Part shown: piece by piece, positions 50,860 to 59,226 of the stretch
Numbering within the stretch: position 1 is the first letter of the stretch
Layout of the letters: the number at the start of each line of letters is the position of its first letter
NCBI RefSeq assembly: GCF_004123835.1
Contig: NZ_MZMU01000015.1
Span: 186,001-250,000, forward strand
Source of the DNA: Rhizobium leguminosarum
Lineage (GTDB): Bacteria > Pseudomonadota > Alphaproteobacteria > Rhizobiales > Rhizobiaceae
Length of the DNA: 64,000 bases
Reading direction: 5' to 3'
Translations under genes and position numbers: made by a program
Notes under the pieces: model-generated
What the model was told of the DNA's origin: nothing
What the model saw: only the letters and a program-made list of their open reading frames with translations
The model's database searches: none

Positions 50860-52245
50860 ATGCCTATCGATATCCTCATGCCCGCCCTCTCTCCGACCAT
50901 GGAAGAAGGCACACTGTCCAAATGGCTGAAGCAGGAAGGTGACAAGGTCACCTCAGGCGATGTGATCGCCGAAATCGAAACAGACAAGGCGACGATGGAA
51001 GTCGAAGCCGTCGACGAAGGCGTCATCGGCAAGCTGCTCGTCGATGCCGGCACCGAAGGCGTCAAGGTCAACACCAAGATCGCCGTGCTGCTGCAGGACG
51101 GCGAATCGGCCGCGGATCTTTCCGCCGCCAAGCCGGCCGCCGCGCCAGCTCCGGAAGTTGCCCAGGAAGAGAAGCCGACCAACACCGGTTCTGCCTCCGC
51201 ACCGCTTCCGGCCGAGCCGAAGGCCGTCGTTCCGAACGACCCCGAAATCCCGGCCGGCACCGAAATGGTGTCGACGACCGTGCGCGAAGCGCTCCGCGAC
51301 GCCATGGCCGAAGAAATGCGCGCCGACGAAAACGTCTTCGTCATGGGCGAGGAAGTCGCCGAATATCAGGGTGCCTACAAGGTCACGCAGGGGCTGCTGC
51401 AGGAATTCGGCCCACGCCGCGTCGTCGATACGCCGATCACCGAGCACGGCTTTGCCGGCGTCGGCGTCGGCGCCGCAATGGCCGGCCTTCGCCCGATCGT
51501 CGAATTCATGACCTTCAACTTCGCCATGCAGGCGATCGACCAGATCATCAACTCCGCCGCCAAGACGCTCTATATGTCCGGCGGCCAGATGGGCGCTCCG
51601 ATCGTCTTCCGCGGCCCGAATGGTGCGGCTGCCCGCGTCGGCGCCCAGCACAGCCAGGATTATGCTGCCTGGTATAGCGCCATTCCCGGCCTGAAGGTCG
51701 TCATGCCCTATACGGCATCCGACGCCAAGGGCTTGCTGAAGGCTGCGATCCGCGATCCGAACCCGGTCATTTTCCTCGAAAACGAAATTCTCTACGGCCA
51801 GCACTTCGATGTGCCGAAGCTCGACAATTTCGTTCTCCCGATCGGCAAGGCCCGCATCCATCGTCAGGGCAAGGACGTCACCGTGGTCTCCTTCGGCATC
51901 GGCATGAGCTATGCGACCAAGGCTGTCGCCGAACTCGAGAAGATCGGCATCGACGTCGAACTGATCGACCTTCGCACCATCCGCCCGATGGACCTGCCGA
52001 CCGTCATCGAATCGGTGAAGAAGACCGGCCGCCTGGTCACCGTCGAGGAAGGTTATCCGCAGTCGTCGGTCGGCACCGAAATCGCCACCCGCGTCATGCA
52101 GCAGGCCTTCGACTATCTCGATGCGCCGATCCTGACGATCGCAGGCAAGGACGTGCCGATGCCTTACGCCGCCAATCTCGAAAAACTCGCCCTTCCGAAC
52201 GTCGGCGAAGTGGTCGATGCGGTGAAGGCTGTTTGCTACAAATAA
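50860..52245 (+). CDS. pdhB: Pyruvate dehydrogenase E1 component, beta subunit with lipoyl domain
   Basis: The beta subunit of pyruvate E1. Unlike most bacteria, it carries an extra N-terminal lipoyl domain (about 1-80) with the lipoylated lysine in ETDKATMEVEAVDEG (Lys43), an alanine/proline linker (about 85-135), then the E1-beta fold: VREALRDAMAEEMRADENVFVMGEEVAEYQGAYKVTQGL, EFMTFNFAMQAIDQIINSAAK. The 461-residue length reflects the fusion. This architecture is established in rhizobia and related alphaproteobacteria. The lipoyl domain is nearly identical to that of PdhC. Confidence 0.98.
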   Translation: MPIDILMPALSPTMEEGTLSKWLKQEGDKVTSGDVIAEIETDKATMEVEAVDEGVIGKLLVDAGTEGVKVNTKIAVLLQDGESAADLSAAKPAAAPAPEVAQEEKPTNTGSASAPLPAEPKAVVPNDPEIPAGTEMVSTTVREALRDAMAEEMRADENVFVMGEEVAEYQGAYKVTQGLLQEFGPRRVVDTPITEHGFAGVGVGAAMAGLRPIVEFMTFNFAMQAIDQIINSAAKTLYMSGGQMGAPIVFRGPNGAAARVGAQHSQDYAAWYSAIPGLKVVMPYTASDAKGLLKAAIRDPNPVIFLENEILYGQHFDVPKLDNFVLPIGKARIHRQGKDVTVVSFGIGMSYATKAVAELEKIGIDVELIDLRTIRPMDLPTVIESVKKTGRLVTVEEGYPQSSVGTEIATRVMQQAFDYLDAPILTIAGKDVPMPYAANLEKLALPNVGEVVDAVKAVCYK

Positions 52246-52255
52246 GGGGCGGGCG

Positions 52256-52558
52256 ATGGCCGTGATGAAAGATGTCAGGCGCATTGCCTGGTCGATCTAC
52301 TGGAAGTCGATTTTACTCAGTGTCATCTGCGGTTTTGTTGCCGGCGCAGCTTTTGGGTTCGTTTTCGGATTCGCGGGTGGATTTGCCGGCATACCGCGGG
52401 AGACGATGGTTCCGTTTCTTCAATGGGGCGGCGCTATTAGCGGTGTGATCGCAGGTTTTTTCGCGTTCAATTTAATATTGGCACGCACAATTGGAAAGTC
52501 GATTGGCGGGCGGCAGCTTGAACTCGCCGTTGCCAATTCGCTCAGGGAGGGCCGCTGA
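52256..52558 (+). CDS. Small membrane protein embedded in the pdh operon
   Basis: A 100-residue protein with two clear membrane segments (about 16-43, SILLSVICGFVAGAAFGFVFGFAGG, and about 56-75, GGAISGVIAGFFAFNLILA) and a short polar tail. No family is recognised. It begins 10 bases after the pdhB stop and its own stop overlaps the pdhC start (TGATG), so it is made together with the complex. No signal for a role in pyruvate dehydrogenase is visible; a membrane link or simple hitch-hiking are both possible. Confidence 0.75.
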   Translation: MAVMKDVRRIAWSIYWKSILLSVICGFVAGAAFGFVFGFAGGFAGIPRETMVPFLQWGGAISGVIAGFFAFNLILARTIGKSIGGRQLELAVANSLREGR

Positions 52559-53916
52559 TGCCGATCAATATAACGATGCCTGCCCTCTCTCCGACCATGG
52601 AAGAAGGCAATCTTTCCAAATGGCTGGTCAAGGAAGGCGACAAGGTCAAGTCTGGCGATGTGATCGCCGAGATCGAGACCGACAAGGCGACGATGGAAGT
52701 CGAAGCCGTCGATGAAGGCACGGTCGCCAAGCTCGTCGTTGCCGCCGGCACCGAAGGCGTCAAGGTCAATGCGCTGATCGCGGTTCTCGCCGCCGATGGC
52801 GAGGATGTCTCCGCTGCGGCAAGCGGTGCGGGTTCCGCCGCTCCGGCACCTAAGGCAGACGGCGCAGCTGCGCCGAAGGCCGAGGCTGCACCGGCTTCGA
52901 CGCAGTCCACTCCGGCTGCAGCACCTGTCACCACCGCTGCGCCCGCATCGGTTTCGGCTGATGGCAACCGCACCTTCTCTTCGCCGCTTGCCCGCAGGTT
53001 GGCCAAGGAAGCCGGTATCGACCTTTCGGCTGTCGCAGGCTCCGGCCCGCATGGCCGCGTCGTCAAGAGCGACATCGAAGCCGCCGTTGCCGGTGGTGGC
53101 GCCAAGGCCGCAGCCCCTGCGGCTGCTTCCGCTCCGCAAGCCTCCGCCGCGCCGGCTCCGGCCGCCGCGCCGAAAGGCGCGTCCGAAGAAGCCGTGCTCA
53201 AGCTCTTCGAACCGGGCTCCTACGAACTCGTGCCGCATGACGGTATGCGTAAGACGATTGCCAGGCGCCTGGTCGAATCCAAGCAGACGATCCCGCATTT
53301 CTACGTCAGCGTCGATTGCGAGCTCGATGCGTTGCTGGCGCTGCGCGCCCAGCTGAACGATGCGGCTCCGCGGAAGGACAACGCTCCGGCCTACAAACTT
53401 TCGGTCAACGACATGGTCATCAAGGCCATGGCGCTGGCGCTGCGCGACGTTCCGGATGCCAATGTCTCCTGGACCGACAGCAACATGGTCAAGCACAAGC
53501 ACGCCGATGTCGGCGTTGCTGTCTCGATCCCAGGCGGCCTGATCACCCCGATCATCCGCAAGGCCGAGGAAAAGACCCTGTCGACGATCTCCAACGAGAT
53601 GCGCGATCTCGGCAAGCGGGCCAAGGACCGCAAGCTGAAGCCTGAGGAATATCAGGGTGGCACCAGTTCGGTCTCAAACATGGGCATGATGGGCGTGAAG
53701 AACTTCGCAGCCGTCGTTAACCCGCCGCATGCAACGATCCTCGCGGTCGGCGCCGGCGAACAGCGGGTCGTCGTCAAGAAGGGCGAAATGGTGATTGCCA
53801 CCGTGATGTCAGTCACGCTCTCGACCGACCATCGCTGCGTCGATGGCGCGCTCGGCGCCGAGCTGCTCCAGGCCTTCAAGGGCTACATCGAGAACCCGAT
53901 GGGCATGCTTGTCTGA
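52558..53916 (+). CDS. pdhC: Dihydrolipoyllysine acetyltransferase (E2) of pyruvate dehydrogenase
   Basis: Transfers the acetyl group from lipoyl arm to CoA and forms the core of the complex. The 452-residue protein has one lipoyl domain (about 1-80, Lys43 in ETDKATMEVE), a Pro/Ala linker, the E1/E3-binding domain (about 140-175, SPLARRLAKEAGIDLSAVAGSGPHGRVVKSDIEAA), a second linker and the catalytic domain with active-site His425 (DHRCVDGALGAELLQAF). Overlaps the small membrane gene by one base. Confidence 0.98.
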   Translation: MPINITMPALSPTMEEGNLSKWLVKEGDKVKSGDVIAEIETDKATMEVEAVDEGTVAKLVVAAGTEGVKVNALIAVLAADGEDVSAAASGAGSAAPAPKADGAAAPKAEAAPASTQSTPAAAPVTTAAPASVSADGNRTFSSPLARRLAKEAGIDLSAVAGSGPHGRVVKSDIEAAVAGGGAKAAAPAAASAPQASAAPAPAAAPKGASEEAVLKLFEPGSYELVPHDGMRKTIARRLVESKQTIPHFYVSVDCELDALLALRAQLNDAAPRKDNAPAYKLSVNDMVIKAMALALRDVPDANVSWTDSNMVKHKHADVGVAVSIPGGLITPIIRKAEEKTLSTISNEMRDLGKRAKDRKLKPEEYQGGTSSVSNMGMMGVKNFAAVVNPPHATILAVGAGEQRVVVKKGEMVIATVMSVTLSTDHRCVDGALGAELLQAFKGYIENPMGMLV

Positions 53917-53935
53917 TAGCGGCGCGGAGGCGGAA

Positions 53936-54577
53936 ATGACCAAGACCGTTCTTTGCTATGGTGACTCGCTGACCTGGGGTTATGACGCTGAGACGATCGG
54001 CCGTCATGATTACAAGAATCGCTGGCCGAGCGTGCTTCAGGCAGCGCTCGGCGGTGAGGCCCGTGTCATCGCCGAAGGCCTGAACGGTCGCACCACCGCT
54101 TTCGACGACCATCTCGCCGATTGCGACCGCAACGGTGCGCGCATCCTGCCGACGATCCTGCAGACGCATGCGCCGCTCGACCTCGTCATCCTTCTGCTCG
54201 GCACCAATGACATGAAGCCGGTCGTTGCAGGCTCGGCCTTTGCCGCATGCCAGGGCATCAGCCGGCTCGTGCGGCTGATCCGCAATCACGCCTGGCCCTT
54301 CGAATTCGATGGACCGGAGATTCTGATCGTGGCGCCCCCGGCGATCCGCGCGACGGGCAATGTGCCCTTCGCCGCATCGTTTCCCGGCGGCATCGAGGAA
54401 TCGGCAAAGTTTGCCACGCTTTATCGTGATCTTGCCGACGAACTCGGTTGTGGCTTCTTCGACGGCAATTCGGTCGCCAAGACCACACCGATCGACGGTA
54501 TTCACCTCGATGCGGAGAATACGCGTGCGCTCGGACGCGGGCTGGAATCGATCGTGCGGATAATGCTGGGGATCTGA
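53936..54577 (+). CDS. SGNH/GDSL-family hydrolase
   Basis: A 213-residue serine esterase or lipase of the SGNH fold. The four blocks are visible: CYGDSLTWGYD (nucleophile Ser11), NGRTT, LLLGTNDMK, and the late DGIHLDAEN with catalytic Asp and His. There is no signal peptide, so it is cytoplasmic. It lies in the pdh operon between pdhC and lpdA, 19 bases after pdhC. A GDSL hydrolase at this place is a regular feature of rhizobial pdh loci, but its substrate is unknown. Confidence 0.88.
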   Translation: MTKTVLCYGDSLTWGYDAETIGRHDYKNRWPSVLQAALGGEARVIAEGLNGRTTAFDDHLADCDRNGARILPTILQTHAPLDLVILLLGTNDMKPVVAGSAFAACQGISRLVRLIRNHAWPFEFDGPEILIVAPPAIRATGNVPFAASFPGGIEESAKFATLYRDLADELGCGFFDGNSVAKTTPIDGIHLDAENTRALGRGLESIVRIMLGI

Positions 54578-54579
54578 CC

Positions 54580-55161
54580 ATGACCTCCTTCATCGCCCTC
54601 CGGCAGGCCTCACTGCGGGATGCCTCGGAGCTGGCGATTCTGGCGGATATCGCATCGCGCGGTTTTGCCTCCTGGCTCTGGTTTGCCGGTGTGGAAAACG
54701 GCGTGAGCGACACGCCGCTGGAGCGGGGCCGGCTGAAGATGAGCGAGGAGGAGGCTGTCGGCGGCTGGCGGGATGCGGTCATTGCCGAGGCCTATGGCGA
54801 GGTCGCGGGTGTGGCGATTGGCCATGCGCTGGGTGAGGGCATAGGCGATATCGAAGCGACGATTCCGGCGACCGCACCGATGCTCGCCTTGCAGAAAACG
54901 GTGGTCGGAAGCTGGTTCATCGGCAGTCTCGGCGTCTATCGCCATCTGCGCGGCATCGGCATCGGACGCAGGCTGCTGGACGATCAGATCGAAAGGGCCG
55001 ATCGCCGCCCCGTCAGTCTCATTACCGCAAGTGATAACGAAGCGGCTTTGTCGCTTTATGAAAGAAACGGATTCCTGGAGGCTGCGCGCGCCGATGCCGT
55101 GCCGCTCTTCGACAACAGCAAGAGACACGCGTGGGTGCTCATGACCCGCGGCGCAGCGTAA
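54580..55161 (+). CDS. GNAT family N-acetyltransferase
   Basis: A 193-residue acetyl-CoA-dependent acetyltransferase. The acetyl-CoA loop RGIGIGRRLLDDQ follows the beta strand GSLGVYRHL, and SDNEAALSLYERNGF near the end is typical of the fold. It has a longer N-terminal part than the smallest GNATs. It lies 2 bases after the SGNH gene and 16 before lpdA, within the pyruvate dehydrogenase operon, whose product is acetyl-CoA. The acceptor substrate is unknown. Confidence 0.88.
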   Translation: MTSFIALRQASLRDASELAILADIASRGFASWLWFAGVENGVSDTPLERGRLKMSEEEAVGGWRDAVIAEAYGEVAGVAIGHALGEGIGDIEATIPATAPMLALQKTVVGSWFIGSLGVYRHLRGIGIGRRLLDDQIERADRRPVSLITASDNEAALSLYERNGFLEAARADAVPLFDNSKRHAWVLMTRGAA

Positions 55162-55177
55162 CAAAGGCAGGAAACAC

Positions 55178-56644
55178 ATGGCTGAATCCTACGACGTCAT
55201 CATCATCGGTTCGGGTCCCGGCGGCTATGTCGCTGCCATCCGTGCCAGCCAGCTCGGCCTCAAGACCGCGATCGTCGAGCGCGAGCATATGGGCGGCATC
55301 TGCCTGAACTGGGGCTGCATCCCGACCAAGGCGCTGCTGCGCTCGGCCGAGGTGCTCGACCACGCCAATCACTTCAAGGATTACGGCCTCGTTCTCGAAG
55401 GCACGGTCAAGCCGGATGCCAAGGCCGTCGTCGGCCGCTCGCGCGCCGTCTCCGCCCGCCTGAATGCCGGCGTCGGCTTCCTGATGAAGAAGAACAAGAT
55501 CGACATCATCTGGGGCGAAGCGAAGATCACCAAGGCTTCGGCTGGAGCTCAGCCCGGCGAGATCGTCGTCGGCAAGCCGTCGAAGCCGGTCGTCGAGCCG
55601 CAGCATCCGTTGCCGAAAAACGTCAAGAGCGGCGAGGGCACCTATTCCGCCAAACACATCATCATCGCCACCGGCGCCCGCCCGCGCGCGCTGCCCGGCA
55701 TCGAGCCAGATGGCAAGCTGATCTGGACCTATTTCGAGGCGCTGAAGCCGGATGCGCTGCCGAAGTCGCTGATCGTCATGGGCTCGGGCGCGATCGGCAT
55801 CGAATTCGCCAGCTTCTATCGCTCGATGGGCGTCGACGTGACGGTCGTCGAAGTCATGCCGACCATCATGCCGGTCGAGGATGCCGAGATAACCGCGATC
55901 GCCCGCAAGCAGCTTGAAAAGCGCGGCCTCAAGATCTTCACCAGCGCCAAGGTCTCGAAGGTCGAGAAGGCCGCCGACAGCGTCACCGCTCATGTCGAGA
56001 CGGCCGATGGCAAGGTGCAGCAGATCACTGCCGACCGACTGATTTCGGCCGTCGGCGTTCAGGGCAATATCGAAAACCTCGGTCTCGAGGCGCTCGGCAT
56101 CAAGACCGACCGCGGCTGCGTCGTCATCGACGGTTACGGCAAGACCAATGTCGCCGGCATCTATGCGATCGGCGATGTCGCCGGTCCGCCGATGCTGGCG
56201 CATAAGGCAGAGCATGAGGGCGTGGTTTGCGTCGAAAAGATCGCCGGCCTGCCGAATGTCCATCCGACCGACAAGGGCAAGGTCCCGGGCTGCACCTATT
56301 GCAATCCGCAGGTCGCCTCCGTCGGCATCACCGAAGCGAAGGCCAAGGAGCAGGGCCGCGACATCCGCGTCGGCCGCTTCTCCTTCGCGGCGAACGGCAA
56401 GGCGATTGCGCTCGGCGAAGACCAGGGCATGGTGAAGGTGATCTTCGACAAGAAGACCGGCGAGCTCCTCGGCGCCCATATGGTCGGCGCCGAAGTCACC
56501 GAGCTCATCCAGGGCTTCGTCGTCGCGATGAACCTCGAAACGACCGAGGAAGAGCTGATGCACACGATCTTCCCGCATCCGACTGTGTCCGAAACGATGA
56601 AGGAAGCGGTGCTCGATGCTTACGGCCGCGTCCTGAACGCTTGA
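55178..56644 (+). CDS. lpdA: Dihydrolipoyl dehydrogenase (E3)
   Basis: Reoxidises the dihydrolipoyl arms of pyruvate dehydrogenase with FAD and NAD. The 488-residue flavoprotein has FAD motif IIIGSGPGGYVAAIRASQLG, the redox-active disulfide Cys42/Cys47 (GICLNWGCIPTKALL), an NAD site (VMGSGAIGIEFASFYRSMG), the GDVAGPPMLAHKAEHEG segment and the C-terminal active-site His-Glu in FPHPTVSETMKEA. A short insertion (about 128-150) is present, as in other alphaproteobacterial PDH-type E3. Closes the pdh genes. Confidence 0.97.
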   Translation: MAESYDVIIIGSGPGGYVAAIRASQLGLKTAIVEREHMGGICLNWGCIPTKALLRSAEVLDHANHFKDYGLVLEGTVKPDAKAVVGRSRAVSARLNAGVGFLMKKNKIDIIWGEAKITKASAGAQPGEIVVGKPSKPVVEPQHPLPKNVKSGEGTYSAKHIIIATGARPRALPGIEPDGKLIWTYFEALKPDALPKSLIVMGSGAIGIEFASFYRSMGVDVTVVEVMPTIMPVEDAEITAIARKQLEKRGLKIFTSAKVSKVEKAADSVTAHVETADGKVQQITADRLISAVGVQGNIENLGLEALGIKTDRGCVVIDGYGKTNVAGIYAIGDVAGPPMLAHKAEHEGVVCVEKIAGLPNVHPTDKGKVPGCTYCNPQVASVGITEAKAKEQGRDIRVGRFSFAANGKAIALGEDQGMVKVIFDKKTGELLGAHMVGAEVTELIQGFVVAMNLETTEEELMHTIFPHPTVSETMKEAVLDAYGRVLNA

Positions 56645-56720
56645 TAATCTCCCCCGCCGCCCTCTATCCCAGGGTGGCAAAGTTATCCCCCTGGGGTGGA
56701 AAAAACGAAAGGAAATCATC

Positions 56721-56975
56721 ATGTCTATGGAGACGCAGGCGTTGCTGGTGTTTTTGCTGATCGGCCTGGTTGCAGGCTTCCTCGCAAGCCTGGTCGTCGG
56801 TGGCGGCGGGCTGATAAGGTGCCTGCTGAGCGGCATCATCGGCGCCTTCGTCGGCGGCTATCTGTTCAGCGCGCTCGGCATTTCGCTGGGCATTGAAAAC
56901 GCGCTGGTCGTGCAGATCATCCACGCCACCGTCGGCGCCATTATCGTGGTTCTGATCGCGAGAGCGGTCGCTTGA
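56721..56975 (+). CDS. GlsB/YeaQ/YmgE family stress membrane protein (copy 1)
   Basis: An 84-residue membrane protein of the transglycosylase-associated family (GlsB/YeaQ/YmgE). It has three hydrophobic segments and the family's glycine pattern: LLIGLVAGFLASLVVGGGGLIRCLLSGIIGAFVGGYLF. The function is unknown; relatives are stress-induced. Here the ATG at 56721 follows GAAAGGAAATCATC. The next gene, 20 bases on, is a paralogue, so the two are probably a tandem duplication. Confidence 0.88.
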   Translation: MSMETQALLVFLLIGLVAGFLASLVVGGGGLIRCLLSGIIGAFVGGYLFSALGISLGIENALVVQIIHATVGAIIVVLIARAVA

Positions 56976-56995
56976 AGAGCAACTGAGGGCAGGGC

Positions 56996-57244
56996 ATGGA
57001 AAGCGTCGGCTGGATTTCGGCAATCATCATCGGCGGGCTTGCGGGCTGGCTCGCCGGCAAGCTGATGGAAGCGCGATACGGGATTTTCCTGAATATCGTG
57101 CTCGGCATCGTCGGCTCGGTCGTCGCCAGCGCCATCCTCGCGCAGTTTCATCTCGCGGTGGTCGGCGGGCGGCTCGGCTATTTCGTGACGGGTTTCCTCG
57201 GCGCCTGCTTGTTGATATTCCTTGCGCGGCTGGTGCGGCGCTAA
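56996..57244 (+). CDS. GlsB/YeaQ/YmgE family stress membrane protein (copy 2)
   Basis: An 82-residue membrane protein of the same family as its upstream neighbour, with SAIIIGGLAGWLAGKLMEARYGIFLNIVLGIVGSVVASAIL. It shares the three-segment layout and Gly motifs but differs in sequence, so the duplication is old. It is followed by the ~100-bp intergenic repeat and then lipA. Confidence 0.88.
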   Translation: MESVGWISAIIIGGLAGWLAGKLMEARYGIFLNIVLGIVGSVVASAILAQFHLAVVGGRLGYFVTGFLGACLLIFLARLVRR

Positions 57245-57245
57245 T

Positions 57246-57343
57246 GCATGTCGCCCAAAAGTGCGCGGTTTTGGGATAACGACTTGCATAAAACAAAGAC
57301 TTAAAGAGTGTCGCATGAATCCGGTTTGACGCGATGCGCTTTA
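57246..57343 (+). repeat. ~100-bp intergenic repeat, copy 2
   Basis: This stretch between the second GlsB-like gene and lipA begins GCATGTCGCCCAAAA, has CGGTTTTGGGATAACGACTTGC and ATAAAACAAAGACTTAAAG, and ends ATGCGCTTTA. It matches copy 1 (15671-15772, reversed) block for block. It lies directly upstream of lipA and may include part of its leader. Confidence 0.8.
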
Positions 57344-57384
57344 GATGATGTGCCGCATAGGGGCGGTAGAAAGCTGAAACTGCA

Positions 57385-58356
57385 ATGGTGACCATCCTCG
57401 ATACGATCAATCCCGACGCCAAGCGCGTGCGGCATCCGGAGAAGGCGCATCGGCCCGATACCGAAGTCATGCGCAAGCCGGACTGGATTCGCGTCAAGGC
57501 GCCGACCTCCAAGGGTTATGCCGAGACGCGCGCGATCGTGAAGGAGCACAAACTCGTCACCGTCTGCGAGGAGGCCGGCTGCCCGAATATCGGCGAGTGC
57601 TGGGACAAGAAGCACGCGACCTTCATGATCATGGGCGAGATCTGTACCCGCGCCTGCGCCTTCTGCAACGTCGCCACCGGCAAGCCAAATGCGCTCGACA
57701 TGGCCGAGCCAGAGAATGTCGCCAAGGCGGTCAAGGAGATGGGCCTCAGCCACGTCGTCATCACCTCGGTCGACCGTGACGACCTGGAGGACGGCGGCGC
57801 CGAACACTTCGAAAAGGTAATCTGGGCAATCCGCGCCGCCTCGCCGATGACGACGATCGAGATCCTGACGCCCGACTTTCTGAAGAAACCCGGTGCGCTG
57901 GAACGCGTCGTCGCCGCCAAGCCCGACGTCTTCAACCACAATATGGAAACGGTGCCTGGCAACTATCTGACGGTTCGCCCTGGCGCCCGCTACTTCCATT
58001 CCGTCCGCCTGCTGCAGCGGGTGAAGGAACTCGATCCCACCATGTTCACCAAATCGGGCATCATGGTCGGTCTCGGCGAAGAGCGAAACGAAGTCCTGCA
58101 GCTGATGGACGATCTGCGCACCGCCGATGTCGACTTCCTGACGATCGGCCAATACCTGCAGCCGACCCGCAAGCACCACAAGGTCGAAAGCTTCGTCACC
58201 CCCGACGAGTTCAAGTCCTACGAGACCGTCGCCTACAGCAAGGGCTTCCTGATGGTCGCCTCCAGCCCCCTGACCCGCTCCTCGCACCATGCCGGCGACG
58301 ACTTCGCGCGGCTGAGAGCGGCGCGCGAGAAGAAGCTGTTGATGGCAGCCGAGTAA
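57385..58356 (+). CDS. lipA: Lipoyl synthase
   Basis: A radical-SAM enzyme that inserts sulfur into octanoyl groups to make lipoyl cofactors, here needed by PdhB and PdhC encoded just upstream. The 323-residue protein has both iron-sulfur clusters: the auxiliary [12 protein letters not shown] (Cys61, Cys66, Cys72) and the radical-[11 protein letters not shown] (Cys87, Cys91, Cys94), plus the C-terminal [13 protein letters not shown] with the serine ligand. The ATG at 57385 is chosen by family length. lipB is not in the window. Confidence 0.97.
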
Positions 58357-58457
58357 GATTTCGCGCTTGCTTTATCACACTGCTGATAAAGTCGACCAAA
58401 CCATGCTTTCGGCTGCTCGAGCTTGTGCCACAGCTGCCTGGTTCGCGCCAATGGCTG

Positions 58458-58590
58458 CCCCTAACCCTCTCCCCGTAAACGGGGCGAGGGGACGTGCCCT
58501 GCGAGAGGTTGGTGGGGAACCGAGAGGTTGCGGCCTATCCCCTTCGCCCCGCAAGCGGGGAGAAGGTGGCGGCAGCCGGATGAGGGGCCG
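58458..58590. repeat. RIME-like intergenic mosaic element
   Basis: Two palindromes lie close together: CCCCGT-AA-ACGGGG inside CCCTCTCC...GAGGGG (58464-58491), and CCTTCGCCCCGCAAGCGGGGAGAAGG (58541-58566), followed by GGCGGCAGCCGGATGAGGGG. This is the known two-palindrome layout and sequence style of RIME, a mosaic repeat of Rhizobiaceae. It sits in the 278-base gap between lipA and the P-loop gene; nothing else is seen in that gap. Confidence 0.85.
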
Positions 58591-58633
58591 GCCTCGCCGA
58601 TCTCCTCGGCCGAGGTGTCGCATCTTGAGGGCG

Positions 58634-59185
58634 ATGATGAAGGTCAAATTCGGTTTGAAATCGGCGTTGGCCGAAGCCGACCGTATCCTGGTGATCGGCT
58701 GCCCCGGCAGCGGCAAAAGCACGCTCGCAAAGCGGCTCTCGCAAGCGCTCGACCTTGACTACATTTCCATGGACCGCGACTTCTACTGGCTCCCGGGCTG
58801 GCGAAAGAGACCGCGCGACGAGATCGACCGCCTGATCGCGAAGGCCGTGGCGGAAGAACGCTGGATCATGGATGGAACCGGCCTCAGTTCCTTCCATCTT
58901 CGCCTGCCGCGCGCAGACGCCGTCATCTGGCTTCGGCCGTCCAGATATGCATGCCTCTACGGCGCCCTCTCCAGAGCGTTCCGTTATTTTGGGCGCAACC
59001 GCCCCGAACTACCTGCCGGCTGCCCCGAACGCCTCTCGCTGGACGCGCTTGCCTATATCTGGAATTTCGAGCGCGATGCCGCACCTCTGATCGAGGCAGC
59101 ACTTCGCGATCACGGGCTTGTCAATTCCACCGTCATCATAAGATCGCGCAAAGCAGCTAACCGGTTCGCCGCTCTTGGCGCTTAA
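58634..59185 (+). CDS. P-loop NTPase, adenylate-kinase-like / FlaR-like (paralogue 1)
   Basis: A 183-residue P-loop protein resembling the 'adenylate kinase and related kinases' or DNA-topology-modulation (FlaR) group. Walker A is GCPGSGKST (about residues 22-30), with ISMDRDFYWLPGWRKRPRDE and WIMDGTGLSSFHLRLPRADAVIWLRPSRYACLYGALSRAF in the expected places for a kinase substrate and lid. The substrate is unknown. I start at ATG 58634 (MMKVKF), just after the RIME; the alternative 58637 is equally good. The next gene is a clear paralogue, giving a tandem pair. Confidence 0.82.
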   Translation: MMKVKFGLKSALAEADRILVIGCPGSGKSTLAKRLSQALDLDYISMDRDFYWLPGWRKRPRDEIDRLIAKAVAEERWIMDGTGLSSFHLRLPRADAVIWLRPSRYACLYGALSRAFRYFGRNRPELPAGCPERLSLDALAYIWNFERDAAPLIEAALRDHGLVNSTVIIRSRKAANRFAALGA

Positions 59186-59226
59186 GATCGTGCCGGCGAA
59201 ACGCATGTCTGGCTCGAGGGAGTTGC

